A DNA stretch of 64,000 bases from JAJCYL01 sp963664285 (lineage in GTDB: Bacteria; Bacteroidota; Bacteroidia; Cytophagales; Cyclobacteriaceae), in assembly GCA_963664285.2 (NCBI GenBank), contig CAXXNX010000084.1, positions 124,001 through 188,000 of the forward strand, given 5' to 3'. Position 1 is the stretch's first letter, and each line of letters begins with the position of its first letter. The notes under the pieces are model-generated. The model ran no database searches and was not told the origin of the DNA. It saw only the letters and a list, made by a program, of their open reading frames with translations. A program made the position numbers and the translations under genes. Shown here one piece after another: positions 28,317 through 37,101 of the stretch.

Positions 28317-29867
28317 TCAACCTGGCTGGTGCGTCTCTTTAAGCAGATCGTTCACTTGCTTCACCGGATTAAAAGTTATTAGTGGCACCTCTACGAATAT
28401 GCTTATCCAGTCCGACATAGAACCATTCCATAGTCCGGGCAGTTCCTGGGCCTTAAGATCCTTGCCGTCTTTAGATTTTAACGTAATGAATCCTGTCTTT
28501 GGATCAACGTATTTGTTCAGATCAAACTTTTCACCCTTATAATCCTTCACAGCACACGCGAGATCCACGGGATTAAAATGCGTCGATTGACCGAAAATGT
28601 CTTTCTGTTCAGGATTATTGAGATCAAGTTGAGCTGTCTCTACTATTTGTAATGAAATAGAACCATCATTATTCCGTGCCCAAAATGGTCCACCGCCAGG
28701 GTCACCAACATTAGAGACCATGCCGCTGGTTCTCATCGGGCGATTTAGTTTATTATGGAGATATTTTCTCCTTTCTTCATCGCTTATTGACCAATAGCTA
28801 CCCGGCAATATGAAATTCAAATGGTCTCTACCAAAGTCAATAATTTCCTGTTCCAGGTCTTGATTCCAATTGCGATCAATTTCCTTTAGGTAGTTAAATA
28901 CTTTTTGTTGAGCCTCTAACAATATCCCACCTATCACCCTTTTGTAAATATGAGTAGTTTCTTTGAGGTGATCGGGAACCACATTGTCAATGTTTTTGAC
29001 GAAGATTAAATCTGACTCAATTTCATTAAGATTTGCTATTAATGCTCCATGACCCGCCGGCCTGAACAATAAACTACCATCCTTGTTGCGAAAGGGTTCA
29101 TTGCTGAGATCCACGGCAATAGTATCAGTAGATTTTTTTTGTTCCGAATAGTTTACCTCATAGGTAACCTGGAATTGATCTTCATATTGGGTTTGGACTT
29201 CTTCAATATAACCTTGGAATTTAATTTTATGTTCTGGTGATACGGTAAAATAAAGTCTTACACTCCCTTGCTGATCTTTAGCATAATGCGCACCTTCAAC
29301 CAAATGCTCTTCAGCAGGAGTCCTGGAGAATTCTCCGTATGGATGAAAGTCTATTAATCCCTTGGGTAGGGTGCCATAGCTTAGCCCAGGTTCGTCTAAT
29401 AAAAGTTGCAGGATTTCAATATATTTTCGCTTCAAGTGAGCCTCCTCCAAAGTTTCACCATTGTGGTCATATTCTGCCTTCAAATGGTCATAAAAGGCGA
29501 AGTCATTGATGTGCTTAAAGAATGTGTACACCTCATTATGAGTCTCTCCTGAACTGAACTTGCTGTAATCTTCGTCACTACCCGTATAATTCTCAACGAA
29601 AGCAAAGAGTGTTTTGAACATTCGGCTTGCGGCTCCAGATGCCGGAACAAATTTGACTACGGAACTACTACCCAGTCGCGATTCGTATGACTCAACATAC
29701 TTACCTATTTTCTCCTGATTCAAAATAAGAATACCATTATTCTCCGTTGCTGGCTTTTCTAATTTTAAGGGAGGAAAACCACTTTTAAAGTTTTCAATCT
29801 GTTGTTCTACCTGATCGATTGTTGAGCCTCTACTAATTATTTGTTTTTGGTCAGAATCCGAGAACAT
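28317..29867 (-). CDS. DUF4301 family protein
   Basis: A 516-residue soluble protein with the DUF4301 pattern. FVPASGAASRMFKTL near residue 73 resembles the glycine-rich phosphate-binding loop of nucleotidyltransferases, and LFRPAGHGALIANLN and VKNIDNVVPDH are further conserved blocks. A nucleotidyltransferase-like fold is likely; the reaction is not known. The frame is intact. The start lies 87 bases from IS30 copy B, which points away from it. Confidence 0.85.
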   Translation of the reverse strand: MFSDSDQKQIISRGSTIDQVEQQIENFKSGFPPLKLEKPATENNGILILNQEKIGKYVESYESRLGSSSVVKFVPASGAASRMFKTLFAFVENYTGSDEDYSKFSSGETHNEVYTFFKHINDFAFYDHLKAEYDHNGETLEEAHLKRKYIEILQLLLDEPGLSYGTLPKGLIDFHPYGEFSRTPAEEHLVEGAHYAKDQQGSVRLYFTVSPEHKIKFQGYIEEVQTQYEDQFQVTYEVNYSEQKKSTDTIAVDLSNEPFRNKDGSLLFRPAGHGALIANLNEIESDLIFVKNIDNVVPDHLKETTHIYKRVIGGILLEAQQKVFNYLKEIDRNWNQDLEQEIIDFGRDHLNFILPGSYWSISDEERRKYLHNKLNRPMRTSGMVSNVGDPGGGPFWARNNDGSISLQIVETAQLDLNNPEQKDIFGQSTHFNPVDLACAVKDYKGEKFDLNKYVDPKTGFITLKSKDGKDLKAQELPGLWNGSMSDWISIFVEVPLITFNPVKQVNDLLKETHQPG

Positions 29868-29953
29868 ATTTTGGCGATTTTAGTATAAAATTCAATGTAC
29901 AAGTATTACTTCGTTTTGTTCCAAATTTGGAAAACCTTACCATTTATAATTAT

Positions 29954-31051
29954 ACTAATAAGTGCAATTGAAGGATGAAAAAGCTTTTAAGGGCTTTTTC
30001 ATCCTTCAAAAGCCTGAACAGTGCAATCTTTGGATTGCAAAATGTCAAAAAACTACACACATCTCAGTATTGATCAAAGGTATCAAATTGAAGCATTATT
30101 GAAAACAGGAGCTACTCAAAAGGAGATTGCCTGTATCGTTCATTTTCACCCATCTACGATCTCACGTGAGCTTAAGCGAGTGGGTTCAAGAGGTAGGGGA
30201 GCTGGTGTCTATCGAACAGCAAATGCACAAAGGAGGACCAATCTTCGTCATCAAGAAAAGCCAAAAAGAGTGATTTTCACCAAACCCATGAAAGACTGGA
30301 TAGTTAACCGGCTCCAAGAAGATAGATGGAGTCCTGAATTGATCAGCCATCAGGGAAAGAAAACGAGAGAATGTCCACTTAGCCATGAATGGATTTACCA
30401 ATGGATATGGGAATGTAAGCACACCAACCACCAGGAGAACCAAGAATACAAACAACTATACACATATCTAAAACATGGCAAACGAAGGCGCAAACGAGGA
30501 AACAGAAAAGATCGTAGAGGTATTATCCCGAATAGGGTATCAATTGAACAGCGACCCCAGATCATTAACAAAAGGGAACGATTGGGAGATATAGAAGTCG
30601 ATTTAATGATGGGTAAAAACCACAAAGGCTCTTTGTTGGTGATGACAGACCGAGCAAGTCTTTTTACCAGAATCAGAAAGATGCACAGTAAAAATGCCGA
30701 TCAAATGGCCGAAGCTATTGTGGAGGAACTCTCTCAGGATAAACACAAACTGGAAACACTCACTTTTGATAATGATATGGCATTTTCTAAACATGAGTTG
30801 ATTGCTCAATCCCTTGATGTGGATGCCTATTTCACTCGTCCCTATACTAGTCAGGATAAATGGACAGTTGAAAATAGGATTGGGGTAATCAGAAGGTTTT
30901 ATCCTAAGAAAACAGATATTAGATTTGTTACAGAGGAGCAAATCAAAGTTGTTGAAAACAAAATCATATGAACGCCCTGTTAGAAAATTTAATTACCTAA
31001 ACGCAAAGCAAGTGCTACAAAGGAAAATTGCACTTATTACTTGAACTTACA
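29954..31051 (+). mobile_element. IS30-family element copy B, degraded
   Basis: The right end (CTTATTACTTGAACTTACA) is intact, but the outer left end GCTGAGATCA is missing and no matching 3-bp duplication is found. The hairpin leader is kept. The transposase has a frameshift, so this copy looks immobile. Confidence 0.9.
30042..31044 (+). pseudogene. IS30-family transposase, C-terminus lost
   Basis: Compared with copy A it lacks one codon in ELKRNVG, has Trp for Gly in the catalytic-region DKGTVENR motif, and has one extra base at about 30966 (AAATCATATGAACG). That ends the protein after VVENKII, about 25 residues early. The changes fall in or near the DDE core, so the product is probably inactive. 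Confidence 0.9.
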
Positions 31052-31164
31052 ATATATAAAAGTTTAAAAGAAATATAATCTTCATGTTAAACGAAGTCAT
31101 AAATATTGCACCTTCCTTCTACGGATTGAGTTTGGTGCCACCGTGGGCGATTGGCTTGTAGTTG

Positions 31165-31420
31165 ATGCTACCAGCTAAAGAAATCAACGACTTCGCGAAT
31201 GGAGTTACTGAACACCGTGGGCGTTGCCAGCTTCAACAAGTTACTTATCTATGATGCTATTAGAATGGCCGCAGCTGATGATGATTATTCGGATGATGAA
31301 AGGGAAAAAGTCTTTGAAGCGGCAGGTATATTAAAAATTAGACAGGAGGATCTGCTGTCTATCGAAGCTCTCATAGAAATGGAGATGGCTTTAGACAAGA
31401 TGCGATTAAATATTTTCTAA
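31165..31420 (+). pseudogene. TerB-like protein, probable N-terminal frameshift
   Basis: From 31199 an open frame gives 73 residues with the TerB-type core KLLIYDAIRMAAADDDYSDDEREKVFEAAGIL, which carries the acidic metal-binding-like DDxxSDxERE pattern of tellurite-resistance TerB proteins. A more natural start at ATG 31165 (MLPAKEINDFANGV) is in another frame; dropping one base near 31200 would join it to LNTVGVASFNK. Either a shorter start at 31199 is used, or the gene is frameshifted. It ends 2 bases before the C2-like ORF. Between IS30 copy B and this gene, 31052-31164 holds only a 35-codon open tail of unknown origin. Confidence 0.6.
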
Positions 31421-31422
31421 CT

Positions 31423-31773
31423 ATGGCTGGTACAGTTACAATTAAATTGATTTCACTTCAGTGCTTTTTTAGCGATGAAATGGACGGGGATGAGATTTTC
31501 CTCAAATATCAGGATCATAAAATTTGGCCTAAAGGCAAGTTGTTTGTTAGTATGAAAAGCGACATCAAGCAGATCGGTATCGATATTAATGGCGTTCCAA
31601 CCGATAAGCCATTGGTTATTGAAGTGTGGGACTACGATCTGCTAAGTGCCAATGACCTCCTTGGAAAATTTACCATGGTCTTAGATGAATCGCATGGCTC
31701 ATACCAAGTGAACATGGTACCTTCAAAACCAGAAGATATGGCCCGATATACCCTGGTATGGGAAATCGTTTAA
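31423..31773 (+). CDS. Small C2-domain-like protein
   Basis: 116 residues, no signal peptide, dominated by beta strands. The segment VIEVWDYDLLSANDLLGKFTMVL is the hallmark end of a C2 domain, where the acidic loop binds calcium or phospholipid. Stand-alone C2-like proteins are uncommon in bacteria. It starts 2 bases after the TerB-like ORF, so the two are likely co-translated; TerB and C2-like modules are often combined in membrane-associated stress systems. It overlaps the stop codon of the convergent GAF gene by three to four bases. Confidence 0.65.
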   Translation: MAGTVTIKLISLQCFFSDEMDGDEIFLKYQDHKIWPKGKLFVSMKSDIKQIGIDINGVPTDKPLVIEVWDYDLLSANDLLGKFTMVLDESHGSYQVNMVPSKPEDMARYTLVWEIV

Positions 31774-34134
31774 TTCAAAGCTTCCTCTAAGTTTATACCT
31801 TCAAGCGCTTTGGGATCAACTGCTTTGTCATCTCTAACGGTGATTCTCAGTGCCTTCAGACCGCTCACACCCTGAAGATCCTCAAGAATAACCTTTTCAA
31901 CCTCTTTGGTCAGGTATTTCTTTGACTGGAGGACTCTATATAGTGCATATATTCATCTGCATCACGATCGTTTGAATAAACGATAGCAATCTGACCTGGC
32001 TGGGTCAATCTTTCATCGGTATTCTTGATCAGCGCTTTGTCAATGCGTTTTTTGATGATTTCGTAACGAATGTTGTAAGCTCCGTCGACATCAAATTTCT
32101 TTTCCTCCAATCGGAACCTGATAGAAAGTGGTACACTATGTGCCAGTATTAGGTGCGTCATATCTAACTCAATAGGAAGATTCGGCTTTAGACGCTCCGC
32201 TTTCCTGGCAACCTCGACCATGGTTATGATCTGCCATAACCTCATGTTTCTCAAGAAAATGGGATCATAGTTCGATTCTTCCGTTAGGGAGTCACCTACG
32301 TATATATTGTATTCAACCCCATCGGTAACATACTTCTCAAAGTAATGAGGGTATATCTCCTGGGCTTTTATTTGTTCCTTTTCAAGGAAAGTAGATATCT
32401 TATCATTGATCAAGGTGAGACTTTCTTCAAATGCCCTTCTTCGCTTATACACGACACCCAACTCCGGATCTATGACCTTCCAATAAGTAGAAGATACTTT
32501 TGCGAATTCGGAGCAATTGCCTGCAATATTCTTAAAAAGTGGTTCAATCGAAGCATGAAGGAAATCAAGCACTTCCACTTCGTCCCCGGATGATAACCCA
32601 CTCTTCAATCTCTTCTTGAACTTCCCAAGCCTAAAACTCAGTTCATCCAAAGCATGCATCGGCTTGAATTCCGAAGCCCGTCCCAATACATTAATGGCCA
32701 GATCTAATTGCTCCGTTAAGTCTGCTTGTATCGCTTTATTCCTCTCCGTAGAAGATCCGCGTATATCGGATGCGCCATATAAAGGCAAAACGTCTTTAAA
32801 AACTATGGGTTCCAGTTCGACTTTTCCATCCTGCTCAAGATTATCAAGCATGCTATTAGCAGCTTTGAGGAACTTCCACTCAACTGTCGGATGTATGGAC
32901 GTATAAGACTCTTTGAGGAGAGCTTGTACTTTAATCTCAGTTTCATCAGCATTCTGTTTTAAAGCTAATGAGAACAATGGCAACACCTCATTCAGCTTAT
33001 CAAAAGCAAACGAGTTCAAATCTCCCACCTTCGGGGAGCCAAGCTTTAACAGGCCCAGGAATTTATCCCCATAAAAAAGTGGAGATAGCAGTAAGCTGCT
33101 ATAACCTTCTTTAATCAATATTTCCTCAAATTCACCAAAGAATTTATTTTTATGAAGATCCTCTAAGATCAATGTCTCTTTACGTTGCGAAAAGAATTCA
33201 TAAATCTCCTGAATTGGACAACTCTCAGCATGCTCATCCGGGTCGAAATTATAACTGGTGTGACTGGCCAGATCAATAAATCTGCCCTGGTTTTTTTCAA
33301 AAGACGCCAGACCCATAGTAACATCTGATAAGCCCAATAGGGATTTTACATGTTCCTGAACCTTATTAAGATTTTCCTTGTCATTCAAGCAACCCTTTTT
33401 AAGTAGGCTATCCTTTAAAAGTGAAGTGACCTGTTCTTCGGTGATGTCAATCATGGAATAAAGAGCAAATCCAAGGAAAACAAACCGATCAGCCGGTAAG
33501 TGTTTTGCCCACAATTCAATATTATTAGGATTGCTTAATAAGAATTGAATATCCTCCTCACTCAAATCAGGCAAGTCACCGTTTAAAGTAATCTCACAAA
33601 ACCGGGTGGTAATGGTGACCTTGTAGTACTTCATTAAACCCGTATGCTGTTGTTTTACGGGAAAAATTAATGTTTTAGCAATAGGAACGGTGACACCATA
33701 AAACTGCTCCATAATTGAATGATAGGCAGCCATCGTTTTCTTCTTCCAAAGATCGTTTTTGTCAACAGATGCAACCATCTTCTCTATTCCGCCTATTTCT
33801 TCCATCAAGTTGTCAAAAGACTTGGTAGTGTAGACAAAATCCATTTGGAAGGGTGGAACTACGGCCACTAGTTGATCATGTATCAGCGCTGGTGGAAGAA
33901 CTGCTGACATTAACCATTGAATGGTTTCAATATTCTTTTCAATGATTTTTGGATCATCTATTGGTTCTTTTAGCTCGGGAGCCGAGTTTATTTTATCCAG
34001 TATATCCCGAGCCACCGGATCGGACAGGGCTCCTTTCTCCTGCGCCCTCAATTCCCAAAACCAATTATAGTAGAGAGACTAAATTTAGTCTCAAATGGAA
34101 AATCATTAAGTATGTTCTTCTTTCTGGTGCTCAT
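31770..34134 (-). pseudogene. Large GAF-domain protein, two frameshifts
   Basis: The central open frame (34051 to 31910) encodes 713 residues with a GAF-like region around LLLSPLFYGDKFLGLLKLGSP. Two family-consistent extensions lie in other frames. At the 5' end, ATG 34134 opens MSTRKKNILNDFPFETKFSL and joins NWFWELRAQEKG if one A is added near 34063. At the 3' end, one base added near 31937 continues from YMHYIES into LQSKKYLTKEVEKVILEDLQG to a stop at 31770. The full protein would be about 788 residues. GAF domains sense small ligands; no kinase or cyclase output domain was found. Confidence 0.75.
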
Positions 34135-34306
34135 GATGCTTGCCGTTGACCTCAATTAACGAAACCTGATACCAGTTGGTTTCTGTTTCCAAAGTTAATT
34201 TAAAATTAACCTTTAACCTTTTGATTATCAATTATCTATAAATATGCAGCAATCCAATGACAGTCGGATTTGGTTCAATGTGGATTTAATGGTGGATACA
34301 GGAAAT

Positions 34307-34852
34307 TTAATTCTTCCCTAGTAACGACATTTTGCAGGGAAGTTTTTCGGTGGAGGCACTATTCCAGGTGGTCATTCCACCCAACATGTTTTTGATGTTA
34401 GTGAAACCATTCTCCGCCAGGGATTTACTTGCTCGTGGGCTCCTCATACTAATTGAACAATACACAATGATTTCATCCTCCTTGAAATTATCTAATTCCA
34501 TCATACGATCCTCAAGCTCTTGGATGGGAATATTGATTGCGTTGGTTAAATATCCTAAATCAGAAGTTTCACCGCTAAATTCCCCTACTGTTCTAACATC
34601 CAATAGTAACACATTTGGATTTTGCTCAACTATGTCACAAACGTCCTCAAGATAAATGTGAGTATAGCTCAATCCTTCATTGATATTGGCTTTATTCAAT
34701 AACTCCATCGAGCAAACGGTACACTGACCCGGACCATCAAAAACTAAATTATGACAATCAAAAGAGCAGGGTGGACATATATATTCTTTCTTTTGTTGAG
34801 CAAATGTTGTGATTGAAAAAACAATAAGTAATAAAATGTTCAAGCTTCTCAT
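34307..34852 (-). CDS. Secreted rhodanese-domain protein with heavy-metal-binding segment
   Basis: 181 residues. A signal peptide (MRSLNILLLIVFSITTFAQ) is followed by a cysteine-rich stretch YICPPCSFDCH...GQCTVCSMELL like the heavy-metal-binding motif of periplasmic metal proteins. A rhodanese domain follows, with LLLDVRTVGEFSG and the active-site loop YCSISMRSPRAS, which contains the catalytic cysteine. It probably acts in the periplasm on sulfur or metal stress; the substrate is unknown. The frame is intact. Confidence 0.85.
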   Translation of the reverse strand: MRSLNILLLIVFSITTFAQQKKEYICPPCSFDCHNLVFDGPGQCTVCSMELLNKANINEGLSYTHIYLEDVCDIVEQNPNVLLLDVRTVGEFSGETSDLGYLTNAINIPIQELEDRMMELDNFKEDEIIVYCSISMRSPRASKSLAENGFTNIKNMLGGMTTWNSASTEKLPCKMSLLGKN

Positions 34853-34967
34853 TCAAATATGGTTTTAAAACCGAAGTTTAAAGAAGTCCCTTTTTAAATA
34901 AGGTTAACGAAAAGTTAAAATAGTTAAGAGAGTAGTTAAAGTTCGCCTGATCGCAAACGGAGAAAAT

Positions 34968-35678
34968 TTATTCCTCATAGCCAAATACTTTTTTTAGTAA
35001 CGCGGTGGTTCTGGCTACAGGATCTTTCCTGATATTCGCTTCTTCGTTAGCAACTAATTGAAACAAACCTTTCATCGCCAGGTTAGTGGCGTAGTCGTCA
35101 AGATCAGGATTAACCTTATCAACAAAAGGAACCTGGTTGTAACGGCGTACTAAATCACCGTAGTATTTTGTAGCATTAACCTTGTCTAAACTGTTTTTAA
35201 TTATGGGTTTGAATGAATTGTAAAGGGCTTTCGAGGTTGTTCTTTGTAAATACTGAGTAGCAGCGTTATTCTCTCCTTTGAGTATACCCCAGGCATCCTG
35301 AATAGTCATTTGCTTGATTGCGGATATAAAAATGGGTTTGGCACTTTTTGCAGCATCCTCAGCGCCCCTGTTCAAGGTTATGATAAAGCGATCAACTTCT
35401 CTGCCCAATCCAATATCCCTTAGGGTATTAGCTACCTTTATAGCATCGGGCGGAAAGGGAAGCTTGATCAATGAATTTTTGAAGTACCCGTCTTTTTTGG
35501 AAGCATTGTCAGATCCTTTAGTTATACCTTGAATAAGGGCTTCCCGTAAACCTGATGTAACTTCTGAATTAGACGGTTTACCATCTTTTAGATAGTCGTC
35601 GATTGTTTGATTGATCTGCTGAACAGTACAAGCTTGGCTAATCGTAAGTATAATTGCGAATAGAATTATCCTTTTCAT
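34968..35678 (-). CDS. DUF4197 family lipoprotein
   Basis: 236 residues. The N-terminus MKRIILFAIILTISQAC is a lipoprotein signal with cysteine 17. The mature part follows the DUF4197 pattern: GLREALIQGITKGSDNASKKDGYF, PPDAIKVANTLRDIGLG, and GAEDAAKSAKPIFISAIKQMT. It is helical, with no known enzymatic role. It is divergent from cinA with an 87-base gap. Confidence 0.88.
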   Translation of the reverse strand: MKRIILFAIILTISQACTVQQINQTIDDYLKDGKPSNSEVTSGLREALIQGITKGSDNASKKDGYFKNSLIKLPFPPDAIKVANTLRDIGLGREVDRFIITLNRGAEDAAKSAKPIFISAIKQMTIQDAWGILKGENNAATQYLQRTTSKALYNSFKPIIKNSLDKVNATKYYGDLVRRYNQVPFVDKVNPDLDDYATNLAMKGLFQLVANEEANIRKDPVARTTALLKKVFGYEE

Positions 35679-35765
35679 ATTCGGTGATTAAATCCCGTGT
35701 TAAAATGAGGATAATCCCGCTAAAAATGAAATTATTTAGTTCTTCAAGAAAGAAATTATATTGAC

Positions 35766-37052
35766 ATGCAAGACATTCGAGCGGAGATATTAACTATTGG
35801 TGACGAAATTCTCTATGGCCAAATAGTGGATACCAATTCTCAGTGGATAAGTGAGCAGCTAAGTCTCGCTGGGATAAAGACTATCCGCAAAACAATCGTA
35901 GGAGATGTGCGGGAGGAAATTCTATCCTCGTTCAAAGAAGCTGAATCCAGGGTGCAAATTATTCTTATAACCGGGGGACTGGGACCTACCAAAGATGACC
36001 TGACTAAACCCCTTTTGGCTGAATATTTTAATTCACCTCTTAAGATGGACAACGAATCTTTGGCTGAAGTAAAGAAATTTTTTGAGAAAAGGGGAAGTGA
36101 ACTCACAGGATTAAATCGCAAACAGGCAGAACTTCCCGAGGCCTGTCAAAAAATAACCAATCGAATGGGAACCGCTCCCGGCATGTGGTTTGAAAAGGAA
36201 GGAAAAGTTTTCGTTTCCATGCCAGGGGTTCCTTTAGAAATGAAAACAATGATGACAGAGCAAATTGTCCCCAGACTACGTGATTTCTTTCATACTCCGG
36301 TTATCTATCACAAAATAGTACGAACTATCGGCATAGGAGAGTCTTTCCTTTCGGAAGAAATAGCCGAATGGGAAGACGCCCTTCCGGACAATATCAAGTT
36401 GGCATATTTACCTTCAATGGGTCAGGTTAAATTGAGGCTTACAGCCTTAGGAGAAAGTAAAGTATTACTCACGTCACAGGTAGAAAAAGAAATTGAAAAA
36501 CTTTTGCCCCTGGCTGGAAAATATATTTATGGATATGATCTTGAGGAAATTCAGGAGGCGGTGGGAAAATTGTTGCGGGACAAAGGACTCACTTTGTCCA
36601 CCGCTGAAAGTTGCACAGGTGGTTACCTGGCCCATCTCATTACACAGATATCGGGAAGCTCAGATTATTTTCAAGGCGCCATCGTGACTTATTCCAATGA
36701 GGTTAAGATGAATCAACTGAATGTTGACAAAGAAACATTGGAAACTCATGGCGCCGTCAGTGAGGAAACTGCCAAAGAAATGGCCGGGAATGTGAGAGAG
36801 AAACTGAACACCTCTATTGGGTTAGCCACAACAGGAGTGGCCGGTCCAGGTGGCGGATCAGAAGAAAAACCGGTTGGGACTGTTTGGATAGCTTATGCTG
36901 ATGAGCAAAGAACTGTGGCCAGAAAACTCTTATTATCCAGTGATCGGCTGCTTAATATACAACTGACCGCAACAATTGGCTTGAACCTGCTCCGTATTCA
37001 GATTCTAAAGAATTATCCATCGCCCAAAACTGACGAACAACTATCCAAATAA
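35766..37052 (+). CDS. cinA: CinA-family protein (nicotinamide-nucleotide amidase)
   Basis: 428 residues with both CinA domains: an N-terminal MoCF-like part (ILTIGDEILYGQIVDTNSQW, LITGGLGPTKDDLTK, GTAPGMWF) and a C-terminal amidohydrolase part (STAESCTGGYLAHLIT, LATTGVAGPGGG). The latter deamidates NMN in pyridine-nucleotide recycling. It is full length and intact, starting at ATG 35766. It may lead a transcript into yfhO, 49 bases downstream. Confidence 0.95.
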   Translation: MQDIRAEILTIGDEILYGQIVDTNSQWISEQLSLAGIKTIRKTIVGDVREEILSSFKEAESRVQIILITGGLGPTKDDLTKPLLAEYFNSPLKMDNESLAEVKKFFEKRGSELTGLNRKQAELPEACQKITNRMGTAPGMWFEKEGKVFVSMPGVPLEMKTMMTEQIVPRLRDFFHTPVIYHKIVRTIGIGESFLSEEIAEWEDALPDNIKLAYLPSMGQVKLRLTALGESKVLLTSQVEKEIEKLLPLAGKYIYGYDLEEIQEAVGKLLRDKGLTLSTAESCTGGYLAHLITQISGSSDYFQGAIVTYSNEVKMNQLNVDKETLETHGAVSEETAKEMAGNVREKLNTSIGLATTGVAGPGGGSEEKPVGTVWIAYADEQRTVARKLLLSSDRLLNIQLTATIGLNLLRIQILKNYPSPKTDEQLSK

Positions 37053-37101
37053 AGGACTGAATTGTTCTGATTATCACTAATTTGCGGGCCTTATAAATCT
37101 T

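Noticed and set aside
31052..31164. A 35-codon open tail ending FGATVGDWLVVDATS before the TerB-like gene
   Set aside because: It looks like the end of a real protein but has no start and no recognisable family; it may be a remnant left by the IS30 copy B insertion.
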